Shown here: one piece after another, positions 11,055 to 20,748 of the stretch
How the letters are laid out: every line of letters begins with the position of its first letter
Position numbering within the stretch: position 1 is the first letter of the stretch
Origin: Diplonema japonicum
Taxonomy: Eukaryota; Euglenozoa; Diplonemea; Diplonemida; Diplonemidae
Assembly (NCBI GenBank): GCA_964019335.1
Contig: OZ025698.1
Coordinates: 1 to 64,000 of the forward strand
Reading direction: 5' to 3'
Length of the DNA stretch: 64,000 nt
The notes under the pieces: generated by a model
Seen by the model: the letters and a program-made list of their open reading frames with translations, nothing else
The model's database searches: none
Told to the model about the DNA's origin: nothing
Made by a program: the position numbers and the translations under genes

Positions 11055-11506
11055 AAAAAAAAAAGAAGAATGACTTTGGTTGCTTCATAAACCGCCTGGC
11101 GTACGAGCAACTTCTTAACCGCGCTAGCGGATATTGCTACCCTTCTGTGCTGAAGGATGCATGGCTGCGGGAAGGGTGGACTGCGTTCTGGTAGGTTGTT
11201 GTGCTCTGTAGTCAGGCACGAAGGGGTCGGACCACTCTTTTCTCTGTGCAGTCGGTTCTGCGCATTGTCTTTCCAGAATTTCGCGCGTTCTGCTGGATGC
11301 GAATTTCGGCCTTCCGGTGTACCCCTTCAATCGCTTGGATCGATCGCAATGCCACGGATTCTGTTATTTCCTTGGGCATGAATGGCTTTGGTGCGTGTGC
11401 CTCGGCTGCGCCCATCAGCTTTTCTATTATTTTTGCCAATCGGTTGGCCCTCTTGGTGATGTCGTCTTGTCTGCCTAAAACGTACACCCCACTCGTTAGC
11501 TCGAAA
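11055..11506 (-). mobile_element. LINE L1-family 3' fragment
   Basis: Near-identical to the last 450 bp of L1 (about 9352-9808), opposite strand, ending in the same CATTCTTCTTTTTT tail. It encodes the remnant YVLGRQDDITKRANRLAKII and ...KGSNIR tail segments with frameshifts. Typical 5'-truncated LINE insertion. Confidence 0.88.
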
Positions 11507-11709
11507 AAAGAAAAAATATATAGGCCTTTTGGTCAAATTATGACCTTTCTTTCACTTTTCTGACGCCATTGCACGATTTCTTCCACTTTGTTTGGCTAAA
11601 TGCTGCCCTTTTTCAGCATTATTTTAAGAATTTGAGAGGTCGAAAATCCGGGAAAAAATGATTTGAGAATGAAGAATACTCGACTGGAGCAGAGGGCTGG
11701 TCGTGAGTG

Positions 11710-12675
11710 ATGAAGAATGCAAAGAAATGTCAGAAAATGGTAGTTCTGAGTCTAGTAGTACTTGGGGGGAGGAAAGTGTGGAAGAATTGGAGGAAATGGG
11801 GTGGAAAGAGGCAGTGTAATCGAACCAGCAGACGACCCAACAGGGAAGAGCCCTCTCCAGCTTTTTTATTCGTTTTTTACACCATCTCCGATGCCTGACA
11901 GCATTCACAAACAACCACCTGGAGCGCCGCAAAATCGACAAAAGAGTCACGGAAGCTGAAATCCGAGCGTTTCTGGGCCTATGGGTGTTAATGGACCTCA
12001 CCATCCGTCCCAACTTCCGTGACTACTGGAAAACCGATCCTGACTCCATTATGCATACTCAGGGGTTTGCACGCGTCATGTCCGGAAACCGGTTTGAGCT
12101 GTTCTTTGGAAACATATATCTGTGCAAGGACCCATCCTGGGACCCTGATCGAGATGAGATCAGCTCGGCATGACAAACTCTACAAGGCCCGCTGGCTGGT
12201 TGAAGCTGTGATGCAGCGTTGGGGAAAGGCCTCCCGGACTATCAAGGAACGGGGACAGGTGATGAAAAGGGGAGAGTTCCGTGTGTTCCAACGAAACAGG
12301 CCCGGCATGCACTTTTTTTTCGTGGCGGGGCGGAAAGCTTGTCCTGAGCACACCCCCTTTCAAGCCAAAGATGACCGCCACTTCTTCATTCAACTGCTGG
12401 GTACTTGCGAAGAGCGTCAATTCCCCCATCAAGTTCAATGAACTGGAAGAATGCATCGCACACGGCCTCTGTAAATGCATGGGCAAAGAACCTGCACCAT
12501 CGAGACCACAAGACTCGAAGGATGTAACGTTTGACCGCATCAAAGAGCATTTTCCTGCAAAGATTAGCATAATAGGTGCGTAGTCCATCATTGCATGGGT
12601 CCCAGAAGGTCCTCTGGCTATGAATGTTCTACCTGTGGCAAGTGCCTCTATTCCACACCTTGCTTTTGGCTTTAC
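11710..12675 (+). pseudogene. piggyBac-type transposase relic
   Basis: An acidic N-terminus (SSESSSTWGEESVEELEEMG) is followed, after stops, by TEAEIRAFLGLWVLMDLTIRP, then DYW and MSGNRFELFFGNIYL, the usual piggyBac N-terminal pattern. A later frame at 12160-12441 resembles the segment before and around the first catalytic Asp but is degraded. A C-terminal Cys-rich end YECSTCGKCLYSTPCFWLYH lies near 12607-12675. Several stops and frameshifts; inactive. Confidence 0.75.
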
Positions 12676-13095
12676 CACCTAACGAAGACATCACCGAGGA
12701 TGATCTTCAGGAGCCCGAAACACCGACAAGTACCAGAAACTCACTGATGGACCCCCGGACCCCCTCCACTGGCCAGAGAGGTGTGAAACGCAAGCTAAAT
12801 CTGGGCTAGAATAGTGTTACAAGGGGCTTTTAGTGCATTTTATTATTATTTATTTTGCACTTTTTTCTACTCCTCTTCCCCCCCTTACCAAAAAGGGTGT
12901 TGGGTCAAAAATCATAAGTTCAAAAGCCAGTTCAGGGGAACCCTGATACGTGAATGTCTCCAGAGGTCATTTCTCCATAAAAAGAACACTTTGTATGGTT
13001 AAATGCTGCCATTTTTTGAATTTTTTAGAATCGCCTCAAAAATGGGCTTTTTCGGTTTTTTGCCTGTGGGCTTAATGGTTAAAAAAAAAAAAGAC

Positions 13096-13470
13096 AATGT
13101 GAAATATCCATCTATCTTTTGTTTAACAATGTTTTTAGTAGTAAGGAGGAGAGAGAATAGAAAGGCTAATAATAGTAAAGTACTCTTCAAAAGTAAAATA
13201 TTTACTTTTAAAAAAAAAGAAGAAGAAGAAGAGGAAGGGAGGAACAATAATCTTAACCCTCGTCTCTTTTCTTTTTGTTTTGACGAGGAGGGCTTTTTTT
13301 CATTCTTCTTCTTTTTTCTTTTTTCTTTTTTCTTATTCTTCTTCTTCTTCTTCTTTTCCCCTGCTTTTTTTTCATCGGTGAAAAAACTTCATAGGTCGAG
13401 ATTTCTTTTTTGCTTTTTTTTACCAGTTTCAAATGAAGAAGGGGACGGTAGGGAAAGGAATAGGAAAGGA
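13096..13470. repeat. Dispersed repeat R4, uninterrupted copy
   Basis: Matches 3553-3664 plus 4336-4520 (split copy); its right end also matches 5262-5311. Pyrimidine-rich, non-coding. Confidence 0.75.
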
Positions 13471-13591
13471 AGAAGAAGAAGAAGAAGAAGAAGAAGAAGA
13501 AGAAGAAGAAGAAGAAGAAGAAGAAGAAGAAGAAGAAGAAGAAGAAGAAGAAGAAGAAGAAGAAGAAGAAGAAGAAGAAGAAGAAGAAGAA
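13466..13591. repeat. (AAG)n microsatellite
   Basis: About 42 perfect AAG/GAA triplets. The long poly-Glu, poly-Arg, poly-Lys, poly-Phe or poly-Ser frames across it are artefacts. Confidence 0.97.
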
Positions 13592-13961
13592 AAAAAGGAA
13601 AAAAGGAAAAAAGGGGGAAAAAAAAAAAGAAGAAGAAAAAAAAAGAGACATTTAAGGGTGGCAGGGATGTCTGAAAAAAGGGGTATCCAGGGTGAGTGCA
13701 AAAGGGGATGATGTGCTATTGATGTTGTACTCTCGAGAAGAGCCGATCCAGTTGACACCATAAAACAATGCCATAGGGAACGGAACACCATTTTGAAAAG
13801 AAAAAGAGAGAAAAGTTAGTCACCTTGTGAACTGACAAGATCGTTAACTTCATCCACAGAGGCCTTCGAAATCACGACCACACAACCAGCAATTCCATAG
13901 CGTTGTACACAGTACCACATGGAGGAGTGTTCACTGCAGGAGCAACACCTCGCTCAAAACC

Positions 13962-16900
13962 CTAGAAAGGTAAGTTCTCATTCTCATCTGCATGACTGCG
14001 GGAATTCCTGACATACAACCACAGGAAAGCACTCAGACCCATCAGCACCGTGCTCAAAGCACCGAAGAAAGCGAGATAGAACCACCACCGCGTTCCTTCA
14101 CCCAGATCCTCAGGCTGCGGAGTGCTCTCAAGAGGCACTGCGTCAGGAGTCGCCACATCTGTTGGTGCATCCAGCGGCACGTCTCCTTCCAGTTTTGAGG
14201 GTGAGGGTGTGAGCGGTGCTGGTGTTGGTGGCGAGAGTGTGTCACTACTTAAAGGTGAAGGTGTCGGTGGTGCCGGTGTTGTTGGCTCTTCTGTCACTCC
14301 TGTAGGCAACGCTGTCGGCGCAGTCGTAGGTGGTGAAGATGTTTCTGGACTCAGTGTCGGAGGACTAGGTGTTGGTGGTTTCGGAGGAGATAATGTGGGT
14401 GGAATTGGAGTCAGTGGTGCAGGTGTTGCCGGGGACTGAGTAGGTGGACTCGGTGTAGCTGGACTTGGTGTGGGTGGTGAAGATGTCAGTGGTGACTGTG
14501 TAGGCGGACTTGGGGTCGGTGGTGCTGCAGTAGGTGGACTTGGAGTAGGTGGTGCTTCAGTAGGTGGACTAGGGGTCGGTGGTGCTGCAGTTGGTGGACT
14601 TGGAGTTGGTGGTGCTGCAGTAGGTGGTGATGGTGTCGGTGGACTTGGAGTAGGTGGTGCTGCAGTAGGTGGACTTGGAGTAGGTGGTGATGGTGTCGGT
14701 GGACTTGGGGTCGGTGGTGCTGCAGTAGGTGGACTTGGAGTCGGTGGTGCTGCAGTAGGTGGTGATGGTGTCGGTGGATTTGGAGTAGGTTGTGATGGTG
14801 TCGGTGGACTTGGGGTCGGTGGTGCTTCAGTAGGTGGACTTGGAGTAGGTGGTGCTTCAGTAGGTGGACTTGGAGTCGGTGGTGCTGCAGTAGGTGGTGA
14901 TGGTGTCAGTGGACTTGGGGTCGGTGGTGCTTCAGTAGGTGGACTTGGAGTAGGTGGTGTTGCAGTAGGTGGACTTGGAGTCGGTGGTGCTGCAGTAGGT
15001 GGTGATGGTGTCGGTGGACTTGGGGTCGGTGGTGCTTCAGTAGGTGGACTTGGAGTAGGTGGTGCTTCAGTAGGTGGACTGGGAGTCCGTGGTGCTGCAG
15101 TAGGTGGACTTGGAGTAGGTGGTGCTGCAGTAGGTGGTGATGGTGTCGGTGGACTTGGGGTCGGTGGTGCTTCAGTAGGTGGACTTGGAGTCGGTGGTGC
15201 TGCAGTAGGTGGTGATGGTGTCGGTGGACTTGGAGTAGGTGGTGCTTCAGTAGGTGTACTTGGAGTCGGTGGTGCTTCAGTAGGTGGACTTGGAGTAGGT
15301 GGTGATGGTGTCGGTGGACTTGGGGTCGGTGGTGCTTCAGTAGGTGGACTTGGAGTCGGTGGTGCTGCAGTAGGTGGACTTGGAGTAGGTGGTGCTGCAG
15401 TAGGTGGTGATGGTGTCGGTGGACTTGGAGTCGGTGGTGCTGCAGTAGGTGGTGATGGTGTCGGTGGACTTGGAGTAGGTGGTGCTGCAGTAGGTGGTGA
15501 TGGTGTCGGTGGACTTGGAGTAGGTGGTGCTGCAGTAGGTGGTGATGGTGTCGGTGGACTTGGGGTCGGTGGTGCTTCAGTAGGTGGACTGGGAGTCCGT
15601 GGTGCTGCAGTAGGTGGACTTGGAGTAGGTGGTGTGGCAGTAGGTGGTGATGGTGTCGGTGGACTTGGGGTCGGTGGTGCTTCAGTAGGTGGACTTGGAG
15701 TCGGTGGTGCTGCAGTAGGTGGTGATGGTGTCGGTGGACTTGGAGTAGGTGGTGCTGCAGTAGGTGGACTTGGAGTAGGTGGTGATGGTGTCGGTGGACT
15801 TGGGGTCGGTGGTGCTTCAGTAGGTGGACTTGGAGTAGGTGGTGCTTCAGTAGGTGGACTTGGGGTCGGTGGTGCTGCAGTAGGTGGTGATGGTGTCGGT
15901 GGACTTTTAGTCGGTGGTGCTGCAGTAGGTGGACTTGGAGTAGGTGGTGCTGCAGTAGGTGGTGATGGTGTCGGTGGACTTGGAGTCGGTGGTGCTGCAG
16001 TAGGTGGACTTGGGGTCGGTGGTGCTGCAGTAGGTGGTGATGGTGTCGGTGGACTTGGAGTCGGTGGTGCTTCAGTAGGTGGACTTGGGGTCGGTGGTGC
16101 TGCAGTAGGTGGAATTGGAGTAGGTGGTGATGGTGTCGGTGGACTTGGAGTAGGTGGTGCTTCAGTAGGTGTACTTGGAGTCGGTGGTGCTTCAGTAGGT
16201 GGACTTGGAGTAGGTGGTGATGGTGTCGGTGGACTTGGGGTCGGTGGTGCTTCAGTAGGTGGACTTGGAGTCGGTGGTGCTGCAGTAGGTGGACTTGGAG
16301 TAGGTGGTGCTGCAGTAGGTGGTGATGGTGTCGGTGGACTTGGAGTCGGTGGTGCTGCAGTAGGTGGTGATGGTGTCGGTGGACTTGGAGTAGGTGGTGC
16401 TGCAGTAGGTGGTGATGGTGTCGGTGGACTTGGAGTAGGTGGTGATGGTGTCGGTGGACTTGGAGTCGGTGGTGCTGCAGTAGGTGGACTTCGAGTAGGT
16501 GGTGCTGCAGTAGGTGGTGATGGTGTCGGTGGACTTGGAGTAGGTGGTGCTTCAGTAGGTGGACTTGGGGTCGGTGGTGCTGCAGTAGGTGGTGATGGTG
16601 TCGGTGGACTTTTAGTCGGTGGTGCTGCAGTAGGTGGACTTGGAGTAGGTGGTGCTGCAGTAGGTGGTGATGGTGTCGGTGGACTTGGAGTCGGTGGTGC
16701 TGCAGTAGGTGGTGATGGTGTCGGTGGACTTGGAGTCGGTGGTGCTTCAGTAGGTGGACTTGGGGTCGGTGGTGCTGCAGTAGGTGGAATTGGAGTAGGT
16801 GGTGATGGTGTCGGTGGACTTGGGGTCGGTGGTGCTGCAGTAGGTGGACTTGGAGTAGGTGGTGCTGCAGTAGGTGGTGATGGTGTCGGTGGACTTGGAG

Positions 16901-19412
16901 TCGGTGGTGCTGCAGTAGGTGGTGATGGTGTCGGTGGACTTGGAGTCGGTGGTGCTGCAGTAGGTGGTGATGGTGTCGGTGGACTTGGAGTCGGTGGTGC
17001 TTCAGTAGGTGGACTTGGGGTCGGTGGTGCTGCAGTAGGTGGAATTGGAGTAGGTGGTGATGGTGTCGGTGGACTTGGGGTCGGTGGTGCTTCAGTAGGT
17101 GGACTTGGAGTCGGTGGTGCTGCAGTAGGTGGACTTGGAGTAGGTGGTGCTGCAGTAGGTGGTGATGGTGTCGGTGGACTTGGAGTAGGTGGTGCTTCAG
17201 TAGGTGGACTTGGGGTCGGTGGTGCTGCAGTAGGTGGTGATGGTGTCGGTGGACTTGGAGTCGGTGGTGCTGCAGTAGGTGGACTTGGAGTAGGTGCTGC
17301 AGTAGGTGGTGATGGTGTCGGTGGACTTGGGGTCGGTGGTGCTTCAGTAGGTGGACTTGGAGTAGGTGGTGATGGTGTCGGTGGACTTGGAGTCGGTGGT
17401 GCTGCAGTAGGTGGACTTGGAGTAGGTGGTGCTGCAGTAGGTGGACTTGGGGTCGGTGGTGCTGCAGTAGGTGGACTTGGAGTCGGTGGTGCTGCAGTAG
17501 GTGGTGATGGTGTCGGTGGACTTAGAGTAGGTGGTGCTTCAGTAGGTGGACTTGGGGTCGGTGGTGCTTCAGTAGGTGGACTTGGGGTCGGTGGTGCTGC
17601 AGTAGGTGGAATTGGAGTAGGTGGTGATGGTGTCGGTGGACTTGGGGTCGGTGGTGCTTCAGTAGGTGGACTTGGAGTCGGTGGTGCTGCAGTAGGTGGA
17701 CTTGGAGTAGGTGGTGCTGCAGTAGGTGGACTTGGGGTCGGTGGTGCTGCAGTAGGTGGACTTGGAGTCGGTGGTGCTGCAGTAGGTGGTGATGGTGTCG
17801 GTGGACTTAGAGTAGGTGGTGCTTCAGTAGGTGGACTTGGGGTCGGTGGTGCTTCAGTAGGTGGACTTGGGGTCGGTGGTGCTGCAGTAGGTGGACTTGG
17901 AGTAGGTGGTGATGGTGTCGGTGGACTTGGGGTCGGTGGTGCTTCAGTAGGTGGACTTGGAGTAGGTGGTGCTGCAGTAGGTGGTGATGGTGTCGGTGGA
18001 CTTGGAGTCGGTGGTGCTGCAGTAGGTGGATTTGGAGTAGGTGGTGCTGCAGTAGGTGGTGATGGTGTCGGTGGACTTGGGGTCGGTGGTGCTGCAGTAG
18101 GTGGACTTGGAGTAGGTGGTGCTTCAGTAGGTGGACTTGGGGTCGGTGGTGCTGCAGTAGGTGGACTTGGAGTCGGTGGTGCTGCAGTAGGTGGTGATGG
18201 TGTCGGTGGACTTGGGGTCGGTGGTGCTTCAGTAGGTGGACTTGGAGTCGGTGGTGCTGCAGTAGGTGGTGATGGTGTCGGTGGACTTGGAGTAGGTGGT
18301 GCTTCAGTAGGTGGACTTGGGGTCGGTGGTGCTGCAGTAGGTGGTGATGGTGTCGGTGGACTTGGGGTCGGTGGTGCTTCAGTAGGTGGACTTGGAGTCG
18401 GTGGTGCTGCAGTAGGTGGTGATGGTGTCGGTGGACTTGGAGTCGGTGGTGCTGCAGTAGGTGGATTTGGAGTAGGTGGTGCTGCAGTAGGTGGTGATGG
18501 TGTCGGTGGACTTGGGGTCGGTGGTGCTGCAGTAGGTGGACTTGGAGTAGGTGGTGATGGTGTCGGTGGACTTGGGGTCGGTGGTGCTTCAGTAGGTGGA
18601 CTTGGAGTAGGTGGTGCTGCAGTAGGTGGTGATGGTGTCGGTGGACTTGGAGTAGGTGGACTTGGAGTAGGTGGTGCTGCAGTAGGTGGACTTGGAGTAG
18701 GTGGTGCTGCAGTAGGTGGTGCTGCAGTAGGTGGACTTGGAGTAGGTGGTGATGGAGTTGGTGGACTTGGAGTCGGTGGTGCTGCAGTAGGTGGACTTGG
18801 AGTTGGTGGTGATGGAGTTGGTGGACTTGGGGTCGGTGGTGCTGCAGTAGGTGCTGCAGTAGGTGGACTTGGAGTAGGTGGTGATGGAGTAGGTGGACTT
18901 GGAGTCGGTGGTGATGGAGTAGGTGGACTTGGTGTAGGTGGTGCTGCAGTAGGTGGACTTGGAGTCAGTGGACTTTGTGTCGGTGCTAGTGTTGGTGGTG
19001 ATAGTGTTGGTGGACTCGGCGATGGAGGTGCGGGTGTAGGTAAGAAGTCTTTGTTGGCTGCGCAGAATTGTGTAGCAGTAAGCAGTGTGTTAGCAGAAAG
19101 ATGCGCTGATCTGGTTCTTGTACCGCAACATTTTGCCCTATTACCGTACGTTGTTCCATCGACGTGTTCAAATTTACCCTCCTGCGAATGATCAAGGCCT
19201 AATACATATGTGGGCTCTGATGCGCAGTAACAGCACTTACATGTAATTGAAATAAAACCTCCGAATCTATGCCAATAAATCTTACCGACACCAATGCGAG
19301 CCCAAGCCGGATCCCAACCATAACTATGGTAAGAGGAAACTTCGCCGCATCCCGGCTGAGGAGTAGCAGATGTTGCAGAGTGTATCAAAGCACATATGAA
19401 AAGAAAACGCAT
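13962..19412 (-). CDS. Giant Pro/Thr-rich type I membrane protein (mucin-like)
   Basis: A single frame of 1816 aa. I place the start at the ATG at 19412 (MRFLFICALIHSATSA), a convincing signal peptide; the 18 codons upstream are antisense to a LINE tail. Residues about 20-120 form a Cys-rich ectodomain with CKCCYC and KCCG clusters. About 1500 residues of a degenerate PPTPSPPTAAPPT-type repeat follow, encoded by 15- and 30-bp units, then a Pro-poor stretch, one transmembrane segment near the end (WWFYLAFFGALSTVLMGLSA) and a short polar tail ending NENLPF. The layout suggests a heavily O-glycosylated stalked surface protein. No introns are needed. The function of the Cys-rich head is unknown; ligand binding is only a guess. 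Confidence 0.88.
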   Translation of the reverse strand: MRFLFICALIHSATSATPQPGCGEVSSYHSYGWDPAWARIGVGKIYWHRFGGFISITCKCCYCASEPTYVLGLDHSQEGKFEHVDGTTYGNRAKCCGTRTRSAHLSANTLLTATQFCAANKDFLPTPAPPSPSPPTLSPPTLAPTQSPLTPSPPTAAPPTPSPPTPSPPTPSPPTPSPPTPSPPTAAPTAAPPTPSPPTPSPPTPSPPTAAPPTPSPPTPSPPTPSPPTAAPPTAAPPTPSPPTAAPPTPSPPTPSPPTPSPPTAAPPTPSPPTEAPPTPSPPTPSPPTPSPPTAAPPTPSPPTPSPPTAAPPTPNPPTAAPPTPSPPTPSPPTAAPPTPSPPTEAPPTPSPPTPSPPTAAPPTPSPPTEAPPTPSPPTPSPPTAAPPTPSPPTEAPPTPSPPTPSPPTAAPPTPSPPTAAPPTPSPPTEAPPTPSPPTAAPPTPSPPTPSPPTAAPPTPNPPTAAPPTPSPPTPSPPTAAPPTPSPPTEAPPTPSPPTPSPPTPSPPTAAPPTPSPPTEAPPTPSPPTEAPPTLSPPTPSPPTAAPPTPSPPTAAPPTPSPPTAAPPTPSPPTAAPPTPSPPTEAPPTPSPPTPSPPTPIPPTAAPPTPSPPTEAPPTPSPPTEAPPTLSPPTPSPPTAAPPTPSPPTAAPPTPSPPTAAPPTPSPPTAAPPTPSPPTPSPPTPSPPTEAPPTPSPPTPSPPTAAPTPSPPTAAPPTPSPPTPSPPTAAPPTPSPPTEAPPTPSPPTPSPPTAAPPTPSPPTAAPPTPSPPTEAPPTPSPPTPSPPTPIPPTAAPPTPSPPTEAPPTPSPPTPSPPTAAPPTPSPPTPSPPTAAPPTPSPPTPSPPTAAPPTPSPPTAAPPTPSPPTPSPPTPIPPTAAPPTPSPPTEAPPTPSPPTPSPPTAAPPTPSPPTPSPPTAAPPTPSPPTAAPPTKSPPTPSPPTAAPPTPSPPTEAPPTPSPPTPSPPTAAPPTRSPPTAAPPTPSPPTPSPPTPSPPTPSPPTAAPPTPSPPTPSPPTAAPPTPSPPTPSPPTAAPPTPSPPTAAPPTPSPPTEAPPTPSPPTPSPPTPSPPTEAPPTPSTPTEAPPTPSPPTPSPPTPIPPTAAPPTPSPPTEAPPTPSPPTPSPPTAAPPTPSPPTAAPPTPSPPTPSPPTAAPPTPSPPTAAPPTKSPPTPSPPTAAPPTPSPPTEAPPTPSPPTEAPPTPSPPTPSPPTPSPPTAAPPTPSPPTPSPPTAAPPTPSPPTEAPPTPSPPTPSPPTATPPTPSPPTAAPRTPSPPTEAPPTPSPPTPSPPTAAPPTPSPPTPSPPTAAPPTPSPPTPSPPTAAPPTPSPPTPSPPTAAPPTPSPPTAAPPTPSPPTEAPPTPSPPTPSPPTPSPPTEAPPTPSTPTEAPPTPSPPTPSPPTAAPPTPSPPTEAPPTPSPPTPSPPTAAPPTPSPPTAAPRTPSPPTEAPPTPSPPTEAPPTPSPPTPSPPTAAPPTPSPPTATPPTPSPPTEAPPTPSPLTPSPPTAAPPTPSPPTEAPPTPSPPTEAPPTPSPPTPSQPTPNPPTPSPPTAAPPTPSPPTAAPPTPSPPTPSPPTPSPPTAAPPTPSPPTPSPPTAAPPTPSPPTAAPPTPSPPTEAPPTPSPPTAAPPTPSPPTQSPLTSSPPTPSPATPSPPTQSPATPAPLTPIPPTLSPPKPPTPSPPTLSPETSSPPTTAPTALPTGVTEEPTTPAPPTPSPLSSDTLSPPTPAPLTPSPSKLEGDVPLDAPTDVATPDAVPLESTPQPEDLGEGTRWWFYLAFFGALSTVLMGLSAFLWLYVRNSRSHADENENLPF
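14460..18990. repeat. Coding minisatellite of the Pro/Thr-rich gene
   Basis: Roughly 4.5 kb of 15-bp units on the minus strand (ACTCCAAGTCCACCT type, alternating PPTPS, PPTAA and PPTEA variants). All units keep a multiple of 3, so both strands stay open; the plus-strand GLGVGGAAVGG frame is a mirror artefact. Higher-order blocks are visible, for example nearly identical stretches at 17520-17660 and 17810-17890. Confidence 0.95.
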
Positions 19413-19446
19413 ATTAACCTGGTAGAGAGGTGGAAAAGTGGCAAGA

Positions 19447-19542
19447 AAAACTCGATAAAATTTCAATGTGCATGGGGGTGCTCACGTGTTCAAGAAGAAA
19501 TTCACACTAATCGGTCACCGTTCTGCGGTTGCTGTCTGGTGC
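19447..19542 (-). mobile_element. LINE L3b, 3' terminal piece
   Basis: About 92 bp matching 62203-62289, the 3' end of LINE L3 on the minus strand (TTTTATCGAGTT terminus). It continues across Jos copy 1 into 23039-23117 and across Jos copy 2 into 24171-24340, so these are three pieces of one LINE tail. Confidence 0.8.
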
Positions 19543-19608
19543 GTCAAGGGCGGCCTGCGGAAAGCGTACAACGCCTTCCTTATCGAACGCGTGGATCGAC
19601 GCTTCGCC

Positions 19609-20748
19609 ATGGAGAAAAGCAACTTGCTGGCCTTCTTCACGCAAGTCCTCCACCGATACGACGCCAGAGCCCCGGTAGATTCTTGGTTGCCGGAAAAAAC
19701 GTACATAGGCCCCAAGAAACCCCGTGCGCTTCCCTCGGACGACTCCTCAGCTGACTCCTCAGTCGTCTCCTCAGTCGCCTTCTCGGGGGGCCCCTCAGAC
19801 GAGCCCTCGGACAATTCCTCGGACAGCTCTTCAGGTCTTGTCGAACCGTCACAACCCCGAGCAGCCTCCGTGGTCTCACCATCTGGTGTCACGGACCAGG
19901 TTTTTTCGCCCCCCATCAACCTGCACACCAACAGCGGGGAAGGTCGCCTGGGCCTGGAATGCGGCTGGGCCGTCATAAACTGGTTGGCGGACTATGCTGG
20001 TGTGGACCGCATCCCCTTCTCTACAATGCAGGAGATCCAGGAGATGTACCACGGCTTCTCACGACTCATCTCCCCTTCCAGCACTGATGAAGCGCCCGAT
20101 CCTCTTGGCAACTTTTCCCGCTCGACCTTGTCACGTGCTTGCCTCATGGTCGTTGGTGCAAACTTGGAGGTCTTCCGTGCAGGCATGAAAGAAAGCCCCT
20201 GCTTGATCGTTGGTCCCTTGAAACGAAGTCTCAGCGGCCACTGGTTCATCGCTCTCAGGAAGAAGGGAAGGTACATGGTCAAAGACACCGACGTACGGCT
20301 AAGGCTCCAGAGCTTCAAACACATCTGCGCGACATACTCCGAACACAACATCCTCTGCATCCCAGACGATGTGTGGGCCAGGACAACCCCAGGCAGGAAA
20401 CACAACACACGTGTTCTAGACCCTGAGGCTGAGTTTCGCCAGTTTGAGCCGGTCATCACCCCGGCGGCACCCCAGGTAAGCGACTCGAGCGCGCGAAAGA
20501 CTGAGACCGCTCTCAACACCCCGGAAGATCGCACCCTCCTAACTCATGTCACCCTAGCTGCAGCTATAGCTACATATGCCGCACGCACCCGACGGCTCGA
20601 CACAGGAGTCGCCGCATCAGGTGTGGATGCGCACACCGCTCACTTCGGGCGGCCCGTCGCCACCGCCATCGTAGCCCTAGCTGCCGCCGTGGCCGCGCGA
20701 GCCGTGCACACCGGATGCTCTGTCACCACCACGTCTACGGCAAGCTAG
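19609..20748 (+). CDS. Jos peptidase ORF: Josephin-like cysteine peptidase
   Basis: The start is taken at the ATG at 19609, in a GCCATGG context and inside the inferred element; the open frame further upstream is antisense LINE tail. Of 379 aa, residues about 44-76 are a Ser/Asp-rich linker and about 113-253 resemble a Josephin (ataxin-3-type) deubiquitinase fold. A Cys118 sits in LGLECGWAVINWLAD, a segment NFSRSTLSRACLMVVGANLE follows, then His211 in GHWFIALRKKG and Asp226 in KDTD, 15 residues after the His as in Josephins (where an Asn is usual). The order Cys-His-Asp rules out the Ulp1 order. The TAG at 20746 is followed by more open frame in the same phase, so the intact protein probably continued. 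Substrate unknown; ubiquitin-like removal is inferred from fold only. Confidence 0.7.
   Translation: MEKSNLLAFFTQVLHRYDARAPVDSWLPEKTYIGPKKPRALPSDDSSADSSVVSSVAFSGGPSDEPSDNSSDSSSGLVEPSQPRAASVVSPSGVTDQVFSPPINLHTNSGEGRLGLECGWAVINWLADYAGVDRIPFSTMQEIQEMYHGFSRLISPSSTDEAPDPLGNFSRSTLSRACLMVVGANLEVFRAGMKESPCLIVGPLKRSLSGHWFIALRKKGRYMVKDTDVRLRLQSFKHICATYSEHNILCIPDDVWARTTPGRKHNTRVLDPEAEFRQFEPVITPAAPQVSDSSARKTETALNTPEDRTLLTHVTLAAAIATYAARTRRLDTGVAASGVDAHTAHFGRPVATAIVALAAAVAARAVHTGCSVTTTSTAS

Noticed and set aside
13003-13791. Poly-Glu, poly-Phe and poly-Ser proteins
   Set aside because: Translated AAG microsatellite.
14470-19191. 1573-aa Gly/Val-rich frame on the plus strand
   Set aside because: It mirrors the 15-bp Pro/Thr repeat. 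The minus frame has a signal peptide, Cys-rich head and TM segment; the plus frame has none.
19413-19466. Upstream start of the Pro/Thr-rich protein
   Set aside because: The codons are LINE tail sequence; the signal peptide starts at 19412.
19468-19608. N-terminal extension of the Jos peptidase
   Set aside because: Lies outside the inferred element and is antisense to the LINE L3 tail. The ATG at 19609 has a better context.
19609-20748. Ulp1-type (C48) peptidase
   Set aside because: Residue order is Cys, His, Asp; Ulp1 has His, Asp, Cys. Josephin fits better.
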